From Kitasatospora sp. SolWspMP-SS2h (lineage in GTDB: Bacteria > Actinomycetota > Actinomycetes > Streptomycetales > Streptomycetaceae): a stretch of DNA of 64,000 bases. Positions 1-9,210 of the stretch are shown here, piece by piece. Each line of letters opens with the position of its first letter. Position 1 is the first letter of the stretch. Under the pieces are notes generated by a model. It was not told the origin of the DNA. It saw nothing but the letters and a program-made list of their open reading frames with translations, and ran no database searches. The DNA is taken from assembly GCF_003259315.1 (NCBI RefSeq), contig NZ_QLLT01000001.1:372001-436000 (forward strand), in the 5' to 3' direction. A program made the position numbers and the translations under genes.

Positions 1-1
1 G

Positions 2-865
2 CTGTTCCGGCAGGAGCTGCCGAACGGCGGGCGGCGCGGGCCGGCGGTGCTGAAGGCGCTGCTGGCCCGGCTGCCGCGGCTGCTGGCGGCGGCCGCGCCG
101 GTGGAGTCCGGCCGCCGGGTGCTGGGGCTGGGCGCGGTGACCGGCGGGGCGGTGGACAGCGAGCGCGGGGTGACGGTCCGGCACGAGCCCCTGGGCTGGC
201 GGGACGTGCCGTTGCGGGCGCTGCTGGAGCGGGCCACCGGGCTGCCGGTGCGGGTGGACAACCACGCCCGGGCGCTGGCGGTGGCGGAGGTGCTGTTCGG
301 CGATCCGGCGGCCCGGCGCTCGATGGTGCAGCTGTTCGTGGGCCACGTGGTGGACGCGTCCATCTCGGTGGCCGGGACGGTGCACCAGGGTCCGCCGTCG
401 GTGACCGGTGACGGCGGGCACCTGCCGGTGCCGGGCAGCACGGCGCGATGTCACTGCGGTCGCCGCGGCTGCCTGTCGGTGGCCGCCTCGGACGACACGC
501 TGTTCGGGGCGGCGGTCGCGCAGGGCGTGATCGCCCGCCCGGACCGGGGGCTGCTGCTGGCGGCGGTCCGGGCCGGTGACGGGCGGGCCGACGCGCTGGT
601 GCGGGAGCGGGCCAGGGTGGTGGGCGGGGCGCTGGCCCTGCTGGCCGACGTGGTCAACCCGGACCTGCTGGTGCTGACCGAGACCTTCGCCCTGGCCGAC
701 CCGGTCTACCTGGACGAGGTGCGCGCGGAGTTCGCGCTCCGCTCGCACCTGCACCGGGACGCCGACCTCCTGGTGGCGCAGCGCTTCGGCGCGGACGCGC
801 TGGCGGTGGCGGCCTGCGCGCCGGTGCTGGGCGAGCTGTACGCCCGTCCGCTGCCGGGCCGCTGA
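2..865 (+). CDS. ROK family protein, 5' end cut by the window
   Basis: This is the C-terminal 287 residues of a ROK (repressor/ORF/kinase) protein. The reading frame is open from base 2, so the true start lies outside the window. Visible family features are the glycine-rich stretch LGLGAVTGGAV, a VRVDNHARA segment at the sugar-binding position where kinases have ND, and the zinc-binding motif CHCGRRGC near the middle. ROK sugar kinases are about 300 residues and ROK repressors about 400 with an N-terminal winged helix. The visible part is already nearly kinase-sized with its N-terminus missing, so a repressor is more likely. It runs in the same direction as the peptide-type ABC transporter that starts 109 bases later, and may regulate it. 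That link is inference from position only. Confidence 0.75.
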   Translation: MFRQELPNGGRRGPAVLKALLARLPRLLAAAAPVESGRRVLGLGAVTGGAVDSERGVTVRHEPLGWRDVPLRALLERATGLPVRVDNHARALAVAEVLFGDPAARRSMVQLFVGHVVDASISVAGTVHQGPPSVTGDGGHLPVPGSTARCHCGRRGCLSVAASDDTLFGAAVAQGVIARPDRGLLLAAVRAGDGRADALVRERARVVGGALALLADVVNPDLLVLTETFALADPVYLDEVRAEFALRSHLHRDADLLVAQRFGADALAVAACAPVLGELYARPLPGR

Positions 866-974
866 GCCGCCGCCCCCGCCCACCCGGCACTCCCCTTTTC
901 CACCCCGTACTCCCTGCTCCCTGCTCCCTGCTCCGTCCCATCCCGAACCCGCTTCTCCCGAAGGACTGTTGACC

Positions 975-2588
975 ATGACCGTGTTCTCCGCCGGCTCCGG
1001 TGGCCCGCTCCCCCTCTCCGCGGTCTCGCGCCGGGCGCTGCTGCGCGGCGCCCTGGCGGGTACCGGTCTGCTGGCGCTGTCGGCGTGCCGCTCGGCGGCG
1101 GACGCCTCGTCCGGGACGGACGCGGCGGCGGCGTCGGACGCGGCCTCGCCGCGCCGGGGCGGGGTGCTGACGGTGGGTGTCGGGGTCGACTTCACGCCGG
1201 CGCTGCTGTTCGCGCAGAGCGCCAACTCGCTGTTGCAGCGGCTGGTGTTCAACACGCTCACCCGTTACGACGAACAGCTGCGCCCGCAGCCGGAGTTGGC
1301 GAAGAGCTGGGAGGTGGCGGCGGACGGCCTGAGCGTGACGCTGAGACTGCGCGAGGACGTGGCGTTCCACAGCGGGCGCCGGTTCACCGCGGACGACGTG
1401 GTGTTCGCGGTCAAGAACCTGCAGAACCCGGTGCGTTCGGCGCAGTTGCGTTCGACGGCGCTGACCGTGGCGGACTTCCGGAAGAACGGGGACTTCGAGC
1501 TGACGCTGGTGCTGGCGCACCAGGTGTCAAACCTGTTCGACCTCTTCGAGTTCATGATCATCCCGGATTCGGAGTCCGTCGAGGACGCCGTCGCGGGCAC
1601 CAGGCTGATCGGCACCGGCCCGTTCACCTTCACCGACCGCAAGCCGGGGTCCTCGCTGAGCTTCGCCCGCAACGAGAAGTACTGGAACCCGGGCCGGCCG
1701 TACCTGGACGGGGTGGAGATCAAGGTGATCCCGCAGGCGGAGACGCTGCTGTCCTCGGTGAAGACCGGCCAGACCCACCTGTCGTACGCGGTCCGCGGCA
1801 AGGACGTGGCCGCGCTGAAGGACGACAGGCGGTTCCGGATCACCCAGTACGACACCGGGGCGGGCGCGTTCTACATCGGCGCGAACCTGTCCTTCCCGGA
1901 GGTGCAGGACCGGCGGGTGCGGCAGGCCATAGCCTGGGCGATCGACCGGGACCGGCTGGTGCAGCAGGCGCTGGGCGGGTACGCGACGGTCTCCTCGGTG
2001 CCGTGGCCGAAGTCCTCGCCGGCCTACCGGGAGCAGGACGCGAACCGGTACCACCACGACCCGGAGAAGGCGAAGGCGCTGCTGGCGGAGGCCGGGGTGA
2101 CCTCGCTGTCGCTGCCGCTGGCGCACCAGTCGGACGCCGGGTCGACGGCGGTGGCGCAGATCCTGCAGTACGACCTCAAGCAGGTCGGCATCGAGGTGCA
2201 GTTGCAGCCGGTGGACTCGCCGACCATGCAGAAGCAGCTGATCTCGCAGTCCATGCCGGCGCTGTGGACGCTCAGCCACAGCTTCTCGCAGGCGCACCCG
2301 GCGACGCTGGCGGTCAGCGCGTACCCGTTCAACGAGGCGAAGAACACCTCGAAGTTCTCCTCCCCGGCGTACACCGAGGCGGTGCAGCGGGCGTGGAACC
2401 GCTCGGACGCGGACGGCCCGGAGGCGAAGGCGCTCTACCAGCAGGTGACGGACATCCTGCTGGAGGAGCAGTTCATCATCGACCTGGCGATCGCCGGGCT
2501 GGTGGAGGTCGCGGGCGCGCAGGTGCGCGGGGTGACGCTGAACAAGTACTCGTACCTGAACCTCGACGACGCGTACCTGGCGGGCTGA
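975..2588 (+). CDS. ABC transporter substrate-binding lipoprotein, family 5 (peptide/nickel type)
   Basis: Extracytoplasmic binding protein of 537 residues for a DppA/OppA/NikA-type importer. The ATG was chosen over a TTG six bases upstream because AAGGA lies nine bases before it. The N-terminus carries a twin-arginine-like SRRALLRG motif (residues 18-25), a hydrophobic stretch and a lipobox LSAC with Cys38, so export as a Tat-type lipoprotein is likely. The SBP_bac_5 fold follows, with family blocks such as FHSGRRFTADDVVFAVK and RRVRQAIAWAIDRDRL. The gene is followed after three bases by two permeases, then an ATPase and a sulfatase. The ligand cannot be read from sequence. The sulfatase partner suggests that a sulfated or otherwise decorated compound is taken up. 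Confidence 0.9.
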   Translation: MTVFSAGSGGPLPLSAVSRRALLRGALAGTGLLALSACRSAADASSGTDAAAASDAASPRRGGVLTVGVGVDFTPALLFAQSANSLLQRLVFNTLTRYDEQLRPQPELAKSWEVAADGLSVTLRLREDVAFHSGRRFTADDVVFAVKNLQNPVRSAQLRSTALTVADFRKNGDFELTLVLAHQVSNLFDLFEFMIIPDSESVEDAVAGTRLIGTGPFTFTDRKPGSSLSFARNEKYWNPGRPYLDGVEIKVIPQAETLLSSVKTGQTHLSYAVRGKDVAALKDDRRFRITQYDTGAGAFYIGANLSFPEVQDRRVRQAIAWAIDRDRLVQQALGGYATVSSVPWPKSSPAYREQDANRYHHDPEKAKALLAEAGVTSLSLPLAHQSDAGSTAVAQILQYDLKQVGIEVQLQPVDSPTMQKQLISQSMPALWTLSHSFSQAHPATLAVSAYPFNEAKNTSKFSSPAYTEAVQRAWNRSDADGPEAKALYQQVTDILLEEQFIIDLAIAGLVEVAGAQVRGVTLNKYSYLNLDDAYLAG

Positions 2589-2591
2589 GCG

Positions 2592-3536
2592 GTGCGGACC
2601 TTCCTGTTCAAACGGCTGCCGAGCGGGGTGGCGGTGCTGGTGGCCGCCTCGTTCACGGTCTTCCTGATGCTGCGGCTGATCCCGGGCGACCCGGCGACCA
2701 CACTGGCGGGGCCGGACGCCTCGCCGGCCGTGATCGCGGCGATCCGGGAGCGGCTGGGGCTGGACGCGCCACTGCTCTCGCAGTACCTGCACTGGCTGGG
2801 GCAGGTGCTGACGGGCGACCTGGGGCCGAGCTACGCGATCGGCGGGCAGGTCTCCGAGCTGATCGGGGACGGCCTGGCCTCGACCGTCCAGCTCACCCTG
2901 GCGGCGCTGCTGCTGGTGGTGGTGCTGGCCGTGCCGACGGCGCTGTACGCGGTGTCGGCGCGGCGGCGGGCACTGGCGGGGGCGCTGCGGGCGCTGACCA
3001 CGGGGGCGCTGGCGGTGCCGCCGTTCGTCACCGGCGTGGTGCTGGTGCTGGTGTTCGCGGTGGGCCTGGGCCTGCTGCCGGCCGGCGGGTACGCCGCGCT
3101 GTCCGACGCGCCGGACCTGGCGGTGCAGTACCTGGCGCTGCCGGCGCTGTGCCTGGCGCTGCCGAGCGCGGCGATCCTGGCCCGCTACCTGCAGGACGGA
3201 CTGGAGCGGGCGCTCGGCGAGGACTACGTGCGCACCGCGACGGCGCTGGGGGTGCCGCGCCGCCGCGTCCTGTGGCGGCACGCGCTGCCGAACGCGCTGC
3301 CCGCCGCGGTCACCGTGCTGGGCCTGCAGATCGGCCAGCTGGTCGCGGGCGCGGTGGTGGTGGAGCGGATCTTCGCCTGGCCGGGCCTCGGCCAGCTGAT
3401 CGAGCAGGGCGTGCAGCGCCGCGACTACCCGGTGGTGCAGGACCTGCTGCTGCTGGTGGTCGCCGGGTACGTGGCCGTGCAACTGCTCACCGACCTGCTG
3501 TACTCCTGGCTCGACCCGCGCGTGCGGTGGGAGTGA
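2592..3536 (+). CDS. ABC transporter permease, DppB type
   Basis: Inner-membrane permease of 314 residues, the first of two in this importer. The N-terminus VRTFLFKRLPSGVAVL and the GDPA signature (LIPGDPATTLAGPDAS) are typical of DppB/NikB. About six hydrophobic segments are visible, with the EAA-loop pattern EDYVRTATALGVPRRRVLWRHALPN around residues 213-237 (the ATPase contact site). The GTG start lies three bases after the binding-protein stop without a clear own Shine-Dalgarno, so translational coupling is likely. The length is normal for the family. Confidence 0.9.
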   Translation: MRTFLFKRLPSGVAVLVAASFTVFLMLRLIPGDPATTLAGPDASPAVIAAIRERLGLDAPLLSQYLHWLGQVLTGDLGPSYAIGGQVSELIGDGLASTVQLTLAALLLVVVLAVPTALYAVSARRRALAGALRALTTGALAVPPFVTGVVLVLVFAVGLGLLPAGGYAALSDAPDLAVQYLALPALCLALPSAAILARYLQDGLERALGEDYVRTATALGVPRRRVLWRHALPNALPAAVTVLGLQIGQLVAGAVVVERIFAWPGLGQLIEQGVQRRDYPVVQDLLLLVVAGYVAVQLLTDLLYSWLDPRVRWE

Positions 3537-3543
3537 CGACACG

Positions 3544-4389
3544 ATGACCACGATCCCCTTTCCCCCGGTTGCCCGTTCGCGCAACCGCTACGTCGCCGGG
3601 CTGCTGACCTGGCGGGGTGTCAGCGGGCTGGTGCTGGTCGGGACGGTGGCGCTGGCCGGGCTGCTGGCGCCGCTGCTGTCCGGCGCCGACCCGGACGCGC
3701 AGGGCCCGCAGGCGCTGGCCGGCCCGAGCGGGGCGCACCCGCTGGGCACCGACGACATCGGGCGGGACCTGCTCAGCCGGCTCCTGCACGGCATCCTCAC
3801 CGACCTGTCGATCATCCTGACGGCCGTTCCGGCGGGCGCGCTGGCCGGTGCGGGGCTGGCCCTGCTGGCGGCCACCTCGCGGACCGCCGACCTGGTGGTG
3901 CAGCGGCTGTTCGACCTGGTGCTGTCCTTCCCGGGGCTGATCCTCGGCCTGGCGGTGACGGCGATCCTCGGGCCGGGCCGCTGGCCCGTGGTGATCATCA
4001 TCGCGCTGGCCGAAGTACCTTACTTCGGAAGGCAGTTGCGGGCGGGCGTGCTGGTGCAGCGGGAGCGCGAGTACGCGCTGGCCGCCCGGGTCGGCGGCGC
4101 GGGCCGGGCCAGGGTGCTGCTGCGGCACGTGCTGCCGAACGCGGTCGACCCGCTGATCGTGCAGGGCGCGGTCGCCCTGTCGGTGGGCGTCTTCATCGAG
4201 GGCGCGCTCAGCTTCCTCGGTCTGGGCGTCCGCCCGCCGGAGCCCACCCTGGGCAGCCTGATCAGCGGCTCGGTCGCCTACCTGGACACCCACCCGCTGC
4301 TGGCCGCCGCCCCGCTGGCCGTCACCACCGCCCTCGTCCTCGGCTTCACCCTGCTGGCCGAGGCCCTGAACCGAGGGGCGCGCACATGA
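3544..4389 (+). CDS. ABC transporter permease, DppC type
   Basis: Second inner-membrane permease, 281 residues. DppC/NikC features are the HPLGTDDIGRDLLSRLLHG block near residue 60 and the loop EYALAARVGGAGRARVLLRHVLPN. The ATG follows the preceding stop by seven bases. The end overlaps the next start by four bases (ATGA), which marks a tightly coupled operon. Five to six membrane segments are visible. It presumably pairs with the upstream DppB-type subunit in one heterodimeric channel. Confidence 0.9.
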   Translation: MTTIPFPPVARSRNRYVAGLLTWRGVSGLVLVGTVALAGLLAPLLSGADPDAQGPQALAGPSGAHPLGTDDIGRDLLSRLLHGILTDLSIILTAVPAGALAGAGLALLAATSRTADLVVQRLFDLVLSFPGLILGLAVTAILGPGRWPVVIIIALAEVPYFGRQLRAGVLVQREREYALAARVGGAGRARVLLRHVLPNAVDPLIVQGAVALSVGVFIEGALSFLGLGVRPPEPTLGSLISGSVAYLDTHPLLAAAPLAVTTALVLGFTLLAEALNRGART

Positions 4390-6062
4390 GCACGGGAAGC
4401 CGACCCGACCCGGAGGGCCGTACGATGACCGAATTGATCGACCGCCCGCCGCTGGCGGACCGACCCCCTTCCCCCACCGGCGCGTTGCTGCGGGTGCGCG
4501 GGCTGCACGTGGCGTTCGGGGGGCGGCCGGCGGTGCGCGGGGTGGACTTCGCGCTGGGGGCCGGGGAGAGCCTGGGGATCGTCGGCGAGTCCGGATCGGG
4601 CAAGTCGACGACCGCGCTGGCGCTGCTGCGGATGCTGCCCGCCGGAGGCCTGATCACCGGCGGGGCGGTGGAGCTGGACGGGCAGGACCTGGCCGGGCTG
4701 CCGGAGGAGGCGCTGCGGGCGGTGCGCGGCCGGCGGATCGCGATGATCTTCCAGGACCCGATGTCCTCGCTGAACCCGGTGCTCTCGGTGGGCCGCCAGC
4801 TGGACGAGGCGCTGCGGGCGCACGGCGGGCGCCGGTCGAAGGTCGAACGGGCCGCGCGGGCGGTGGAGTTGCTGGAGCTGGTGGGGGTGCCGAAGGCGGC
4901 GTCCCGGCTGGGCGACTTCCCGCACCGGTTCTCCGGCGGCCAGCGCCAGCGCATCATGATCGCCCTGGCGCTGGCGCACGACGCCCAGGTGCTGGTCGCG
5001 GACGAGCCGACCACCGCGCTGGACCCGACCGTGCAGCGGCAGATCCTGCGCCTGCTGACCCGGATCAACCGGGAGCGCGGCACCGCGCTGGTGGTGATCA
5101 GCCACGACCTGGGCGTGATCGCCGAGACCTGCTCCCGGCTGCTGGTGATGCGCGACGGCGAGGTGGTCGAACAGGGCCGCACCGAAAGGCTGTTGACCGA
5201 CCCGCGGCACGCCTACACCAAGTCCCTGCTGGCGGCGGTGCCCCGGCTGGACGCCCCGTCCCGGGCGGCCGCGAACAGCACCCCGGGCGCCGAACCGCTG
5301 CTGGTGGTACGGGGGTTGGCCAAGGGCTACGGCCCGCGGCGGCGGCGGACGGCGGCGCTGGAGTCCGTCGACCTGGAGCTGCACCCGGGCGAGACGCTGG
5401 GCCTGGTCGGCGAGTCCGGGTCGGGGAAGTCCACGCTGGCCCGGGCCCTGGTGGGCGCGCACGCGCCCGACGCGGGCGGCATCAGCTTCGCCGGGCAGCC
5501 GCTGGACGGCCGGCGGGCCCGGCGGGAGGTCCAACTGGTCTTCCAGGACCCGTACGCCTCGCTGAACCCGCGGCTGACGGTGGGCCGGATCATCGCCGAG
5601 CCGCTGATCGCGCACCGGATCGGCGACCGGGCGCAGCGGCAGGCCCGGGTGGCCGAACTGCTGGAGCAGGTGGGCCTGGAGGCGTCGGCGGCGGCCCGTT
5701 CGCCGCGCGAGTTCTCCGGCGGGCAGCGGCAGCGGATCGGCATCGCGCGGGCGCTGGCCCCGGAGCCGAGCGTCCTGGTGTGCGACGAGCCGGTCTCCGC
5801 GCTGGACGTGTCGGTCCAGGCCCAGGTGATCGAGCTGCTGGCGCGCCTGCAACGGGAGTTGGGGCTGGCGGTGCTGTTCATCGCGCACGACCTGGCGGTG
5901 GTGCGGCAGGTCAGCCACCGGATCGCGGTACTGCACCGCGGCCGGATCGTGGAGAGCGGCCCGGCCGACCGGGTCGTCACCGCGCCCGAACACCCCTACA
6001 CGGCCGAACTGCTGGCGGCCGTCCCGTCCCTTCCCCCCACGACGTCCGGGAGCCTGCTGTGA
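4386..6062 (+). CDS. Double ATP-binding protein of peptide-type ABC transporter (DppD-DppF fusion)
   Basis: Cytoplasmic ATPase of 558 residues with two complete nucleotide-binding domains in one chain, equivalent to DppD and DppF. Each half has Walker A (GESGSGKST), a signature (FSGGQRQRI) and Walker B (LVADEP in the first half, LVCDEP in the second). The C-terminal oligopeptide-transporter extension of the first half (HAYTKSLLAAVP) is present, as is its counterpart HPYTAELLAAVP at the end. The ATG at 4386 overlaps the permease stop. An in-frame ATG at 4425 has the better ribosome site (GGAGGG seven bases before) and would give 545 residues. The end overlaps the sulfatase start by GTGA. Such one-chain ATPases are common in actinomycetes. 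Confidence 0.92.
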   Translation: MSTGSRPDPEGRTMTELIDRPPLADRPPSPTGALLRVRGLHVAFGGRPAVRGVDFALGAGESLGIVGESGSGKSTTALALLRMLPAGGLITGGAVELDGQDLAGLPEEALRAVRGRRIAMIFQDPMSSLNPVLSVGRQLDEALRAHGGRRSKVERAARAVELLELVGVPKAASRLGDFPHRFSGGQRQRIMIALALAHDAQVLVADEPTTALDPTVQRQILRLLTRINRERGTALVVISHDLGVIAETCSRLLVMRDGEVVEQGRTERLLTDPRHAYTKSLLAAVPRLDAPSRAAANSTPGAEPLLVVRGLAKGYGPRRRRTAALESVDLELHPGETLGLVGESGSGKSTLARALVGAHAPDAGGISFAGQPLDGRRARREVQLVFQDPYASLNPRLTVGRIIAEPLIAHRIGDRAQRQARVAELLEQVGLEASAAARSPREFSGGQRQRIGIARALAPEPSVLVCDEPVSALDVSVQAQVIELLARLQRELGLAVLFIAHDLAVVRQVSHRIAVLHRGRIVESGPADRVVTAPEHPYTAELLAAVPSLPPTTSGSLL

Positions 6063-8398
6063 GCGAGAGCGACGAGAGCGGCCGCAGCCGCCGCGACCCC
6101 TACGCGGGCTTCCCCGGCCGGGTCGGGCGGACGTTCGGCGAGTCGGTGCCGTCCTGGCCGCGCCGGGTGCGCCCGCGCGAGGGCGCGCCGAACGTGGTGG
6201 TGGTGCTGGTCGACGACCTGGGCTACAGCGACATCGGGCCGTTCGGCTCGGAGGTGCCGACGCCGACCCTGGACGGCCTGGCCGCGCGCGGCGTCAAGCT
6301 CGCCAACTACCACACCATGCCGCTGTGCTCGCCCGCCCGGGCGGCGCTGCTGACCGGCCTGAACCCGCACCGGGTGGGGTACTCGTTCGTGGCCAACGCC
6401 GACCCGGGCTTCCCCGGGTACGGGATGGAGATCGCGGGCGACGTCCCGACCCTGGCGCAGACCCTGCACGACGCCGGGTACGCAACGTACGCGGTCGGCA
6501 AGTGGCACCTGACCCGGGACTCCGCCTCCTCGGCGGCCGACGACCGCGCCAACTGGCCGCTGCAGAAGGGCTTCGACCAGTACTACGGGGTGCTGGAGGG
6601 CCTGACCAGCCTGTTCCACCCGCACCAGCTGGTGCGGGACAACTCGCCGCTGGACATCGACGAGTTCCCGGACGGCTACTACTACACCGACGACATCACC
6701 GACCGGGCGATCGGCATGGTGAAGTCGCTGCGCGCGCACGACGCCGACAAGCCGTTCTTCCTCTACCTGGCGCACAACGCGGTGCACGGCCCGCTCCAGG
6801 CCAAGCCGGAGGACCTGGCCCGGCACCGGGGCCGCTACGACGGCGGCTGGGACGAGCTGCGGGAGCGGCGCTTCGCCCGGCAGCTGGCGGCCGGGCACTT
6901 CCCGCCCGGCACCGAGCTGCCGGAGCGCAACGGCGAGGCCGGGTACGAGGTCGGGGCCTGGGACGAACTCGACGCGGTGCAGCGGAAGTTGTACGCCCGC
7001 TACATGGAGGTCTACGCCGCCATGGTCGACAACGTCGACCAGAACCTGGGCCGGCTGACCGACGTGCTGGCACAGCTCGGCGAACTCGACAACACCATCG
7101 TGGTCTTCACCTCCGACAACGGCGGCACCGGCGAGGGCGGCGCGGAGGGCACCCGCAGCTACTTCAGCCGCTTCGTCCACCACCCGAACCTGCCCGCCGA
7201 CTGGAACCCGGACGTGCAGCGGGAGATCGACCTGATCGGCGGCCCGCAGTCGCTGGTGCACTACCCGCGCGGCTGGGGCATGGCCTCCAACACGCCGTTC
7301 CGGCTGTACAAGGGCCAGACCCACGCGGGCGGCGTGCGCGTCCCGTTCGTGCTGTCCTGGCCGGCCGGGCTGCCGCGCGCGGCGGGCGACGACGGGGTGC
7401 GCGGCCAGTACCAGTACGTCACCGACCTGCTGCCCACGCTGCTCGAACTCGCGGGCGTAGAGCGGCCGGTGGCGCGCGGCGGGGTGGCGGTGCAGGAGCT
7501 GGACGGGGTGTCGTTCGCGTCCGTGCTGCGGGCCGCCGACGCGCCGTCCACCCACCACGAGCAGTACTGCGAGATGACCGGCAACCGCTCGTACTACCGC
7601 GACGGCTGGAAGCTGGTGACCCTGCACCGGCCGGGCGCGCCCTACGACGACGGCGAGTGGGCGCTGTACGACCTGCGCACCGACCCGACCGAGATCCACG
7701 ACCTGTCGGCCGAACGCCCCGAACTAGTCAAGGAGTTGGCGCAGGCATGGGAGGACGCGGCCTGGCGCAACGGGGTCTTCCCGCTGGCCGACGCCTCCGG
7801 CGGCTTCGTACTGCGCAACCCGGAGGAGGAGGCGCTGCGCCGCCCGGTGACCCTGCTGGCCGGCACCCCGGAGCTGGAGCGCTACCGCTCCTCCCGGCTG
7901 GTGGCGTTCCGCTCCTTCACCGCCGAGGTCGTCCTCGACCGGCACGGCGCGGACGACCAGGGCATGCTGGTCTCGCACGGCGACCAGGGCGGCGGCTACA
8001 GCCTGTACGTGGAGGACGGGCGGCTGCGCCTGGCGTACAACCAGTACGGCGAGCTGTTCGAGGCCGACGCGGGCGAACTGCCGCCCGGGGCGCACCTGGT
8101 GGCGCTGGAGGCGACGGCGGTGGCCGAGCTGAAGTGGCGCTTCGAGGTGCGGGTGGACGGCGCGGTCACGGGCACGCTCGGCCCGGTGCACCAGCTGATC
8201 GGGATGGCCCCGTTCCAGGGCATCAGCGTCGGCGTCGACCGCAAGTCCCCGGTGTCCTGGCCGCTGTGGGAGCGCCACCGCTCCTTCCGCTACACCGGTG
8301 GGCTGCGCTCGGTGACCTACCTGCCGGGCCCGGCCGCGCCGTACGACCCGGAGACGGTGGCCCGGGCCCTGCGGGAGGCGGCGGCGGCCTTCGAGTGA
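6059..8398 (+). CDS. Arylsulfatase-type sulfatase
   Basis: Sulfate-ester hydrolase of 779 residues. The N-terminal alkaline-phosphatase-superfamily domain starts with NVVVVLVDDLGYSDIGPFG, which provides metal-binding aspartates. The sulfatase signature CSPARAALLTG has the Cys at residue 90 that is converted to formylglycine (Cys-type, C-x-P-x-R). GKWHL and TSDNGGTG are further active-site blocks. The last ~180 residues form an extra C-terminal domain, probably a beta-sandwich. No signal peptide is visible, so cytoplasmic action on an imported ester is plausible. The GTG start overlaps the ATPase stop (GTGA), making this the last gene of the transporter operon. The inferred role is release of sulfate from the imported compound; the substrate is unknown. 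Confidence 0.9.
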   Translation: MSESDESGRSRRDPYAGFPGRVGRTFGESVPSWPRRVRPREGAPNVVVVLVDDLGYSDIGPFGSEVPTPTLDGLAARGVKLANYHTMPLCSPARAALLTGLNPHRVGYSFVANADPGFPGYGMEIAGDVPTLAQTLHDAGYATYAVGKWHLTRDSASSAADDRANWPLQKGFDQYYGVLEGLTSLFHPHQLVRDNSPLDIDEFPDGYYYTDDITDRAIGMVKSLRAHDADKPFFLYLAHNAVHGPLQAKPEDLARHRGRYDGGWDELRERRFARQLAAGHFPPGTELPERNGEAGYEVGAWDELDAVQRKLYARYMEVYAAMVDNVDQNLGRLTDVLAQLGELDNTIVVFTSDNGGTGEGGAEGTRSYFSRFVHHPNLPADWNPDVQREIDLIGGPQSLVHYPRGWGMASNTPFRLYKGQTHAGGVRVPFVLSWPAGLPRAAGDDGVRGQYQYVTDLLPTLLELAGVERPVARGGVAVQELDGVSFASVLRAADAPSTHHEQYCEMTGNRSYYRDGWKLVTLHRPGAPYDDGEWALYDLRTDPTEIHDLSAERPELVKELAQAWEDAAWRNGVFPLADASGGFVLRNPEEEALRRPVTLLAGTPELERYRSSRLVAFRSFTAEVVLDRHGADDQGMLVSHGDQGGGYSLYVEDGRLRLAYNQYGELFEADAGELPPGAHLVALEATAVAELKWRFEVRVDGAVTGTLGPVHQLIGMAPFQGISVGVDRKSPVSWPLWERHRSFRYTGGLRSVTYLPGPAAPYDPETVARALREAAAAFE

Positions 8399-8459
8399 CG
8401 CGGCGGCGCTCGGGCCGGGCCCGGCCGACGGGCGGGCGGGCGACGGGCGGGCGACGGGC

Positions 8460-8503
8460 CGGGCCGGGGTATCCGGAGTCCGGGCCGGGGTACCCGGAGG
8501 CCG
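8460..8503 (+). repeat. Tandem imperfect 21-base repeat
   Basis: Two adjacent copies of a GGGCCGGGGTAYCCGGAG unit occupy the 191-base gap between the sulfatase and the next acetyltransferase. Apart from this repeat and a run of GGGCGGGCGACGG variants just before it, nothing recognisable is seen in the gap. Confidence 0.5.
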
Positions 8504-8589
8504 CCGTCGCCGTTCGGTGCGGAAGACTCCCGGCCGGGCCCGCACCGACCGCGGGCCCGGTACGCCCCCGCCCGACCGGAGGAGCCCGC

Positions 8590-9147
8590 GTGGCCGTCGA
8601 CCTGCGCCGATTCACCGCCCTCGCGCCGGACGTCCGGCGGACGCTGCTGGACGTGTACGCGGATGTCCGGGCCCCGCTGCTGGACCACCCCAACTACCGG
8701 GTCCGGGCCTTCGCCGAACGCCTCGACCAGCACGCCGCCACCCCGGGCTTCGCCCTCGTCCTGGCCCTGGCCGCCCCCGATCGGGCCGGGGGCACCGCGA
8801 TCGGCTACGCCTACGGCACCACCGTCGGGCCCGCCGACGGCTACTGGCAGCGCCTGGCCGAACCGCTGCCCGCGGGCTTCACCGCGACCCCGGTGCTGGC
8901 CCTGCGGGAGATCGGCGTCCGGATCCCCTGGCGGGGCACCGGAACGGCCCGCCTGATCCACGACGCCCTGCTCGCCGACCGCCCGGAACAGCGCGTCGCG
9001 CTGATGGTCAACCCGCTGGCGGGCGAGGGCAAGGTGCTCCGGCAGTACGAGAGCTGGGGCTACCGGAGGTTCAACTCCCAGCGCTCGACGCCGCTCTCCC
9101 CCGAGCTGACGGCGATGATCCGCCCGATCCACCCGCTCCGCCCCTGA
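8590..9147 (+). CDS. GNAT-like N-acetyltransferase family protein
   Basis: A 185-residue cytoplasmic protein with the outline of a GNAT acyltransferase. The core beta-strand and CoA loop are represented by VLALREIGVRIPWRGTGTARLIHDALL, and the C-terminal part KVLRQYESWGYRRFNS matches the usual final helix and strand. The GTG start is supported by GGAGGAG six bases before it. The acceptor substrate cannot be inferred. It stands alone on this strand between the sulfatase operon and a convergent acetyltransferase gene. Confidence 0.65.
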   Translation: MAVDLRRFTALAPDVRRTLLDVYADVRAPLLDHPNYRVRAFAERLDQHAATPGFALVLALAAPDRAGGTAIGYAYGTTVGPADGYWQRLAEPLPAGFTATPVLALREIGVRIPWRGTGTARLIHDALLADRPEQRVALMVNPLAGEGKVLRQYESWGYRRFNSQRSTPLSPELTAMIRPIHPLRP

Positions 9148-9210
9148 AACCCCGGCGGCCCTCCCCGGCACTCCCCCTCCCCGGCACCCGCTCCGGCGGC
9201 GTGTCAGGAG

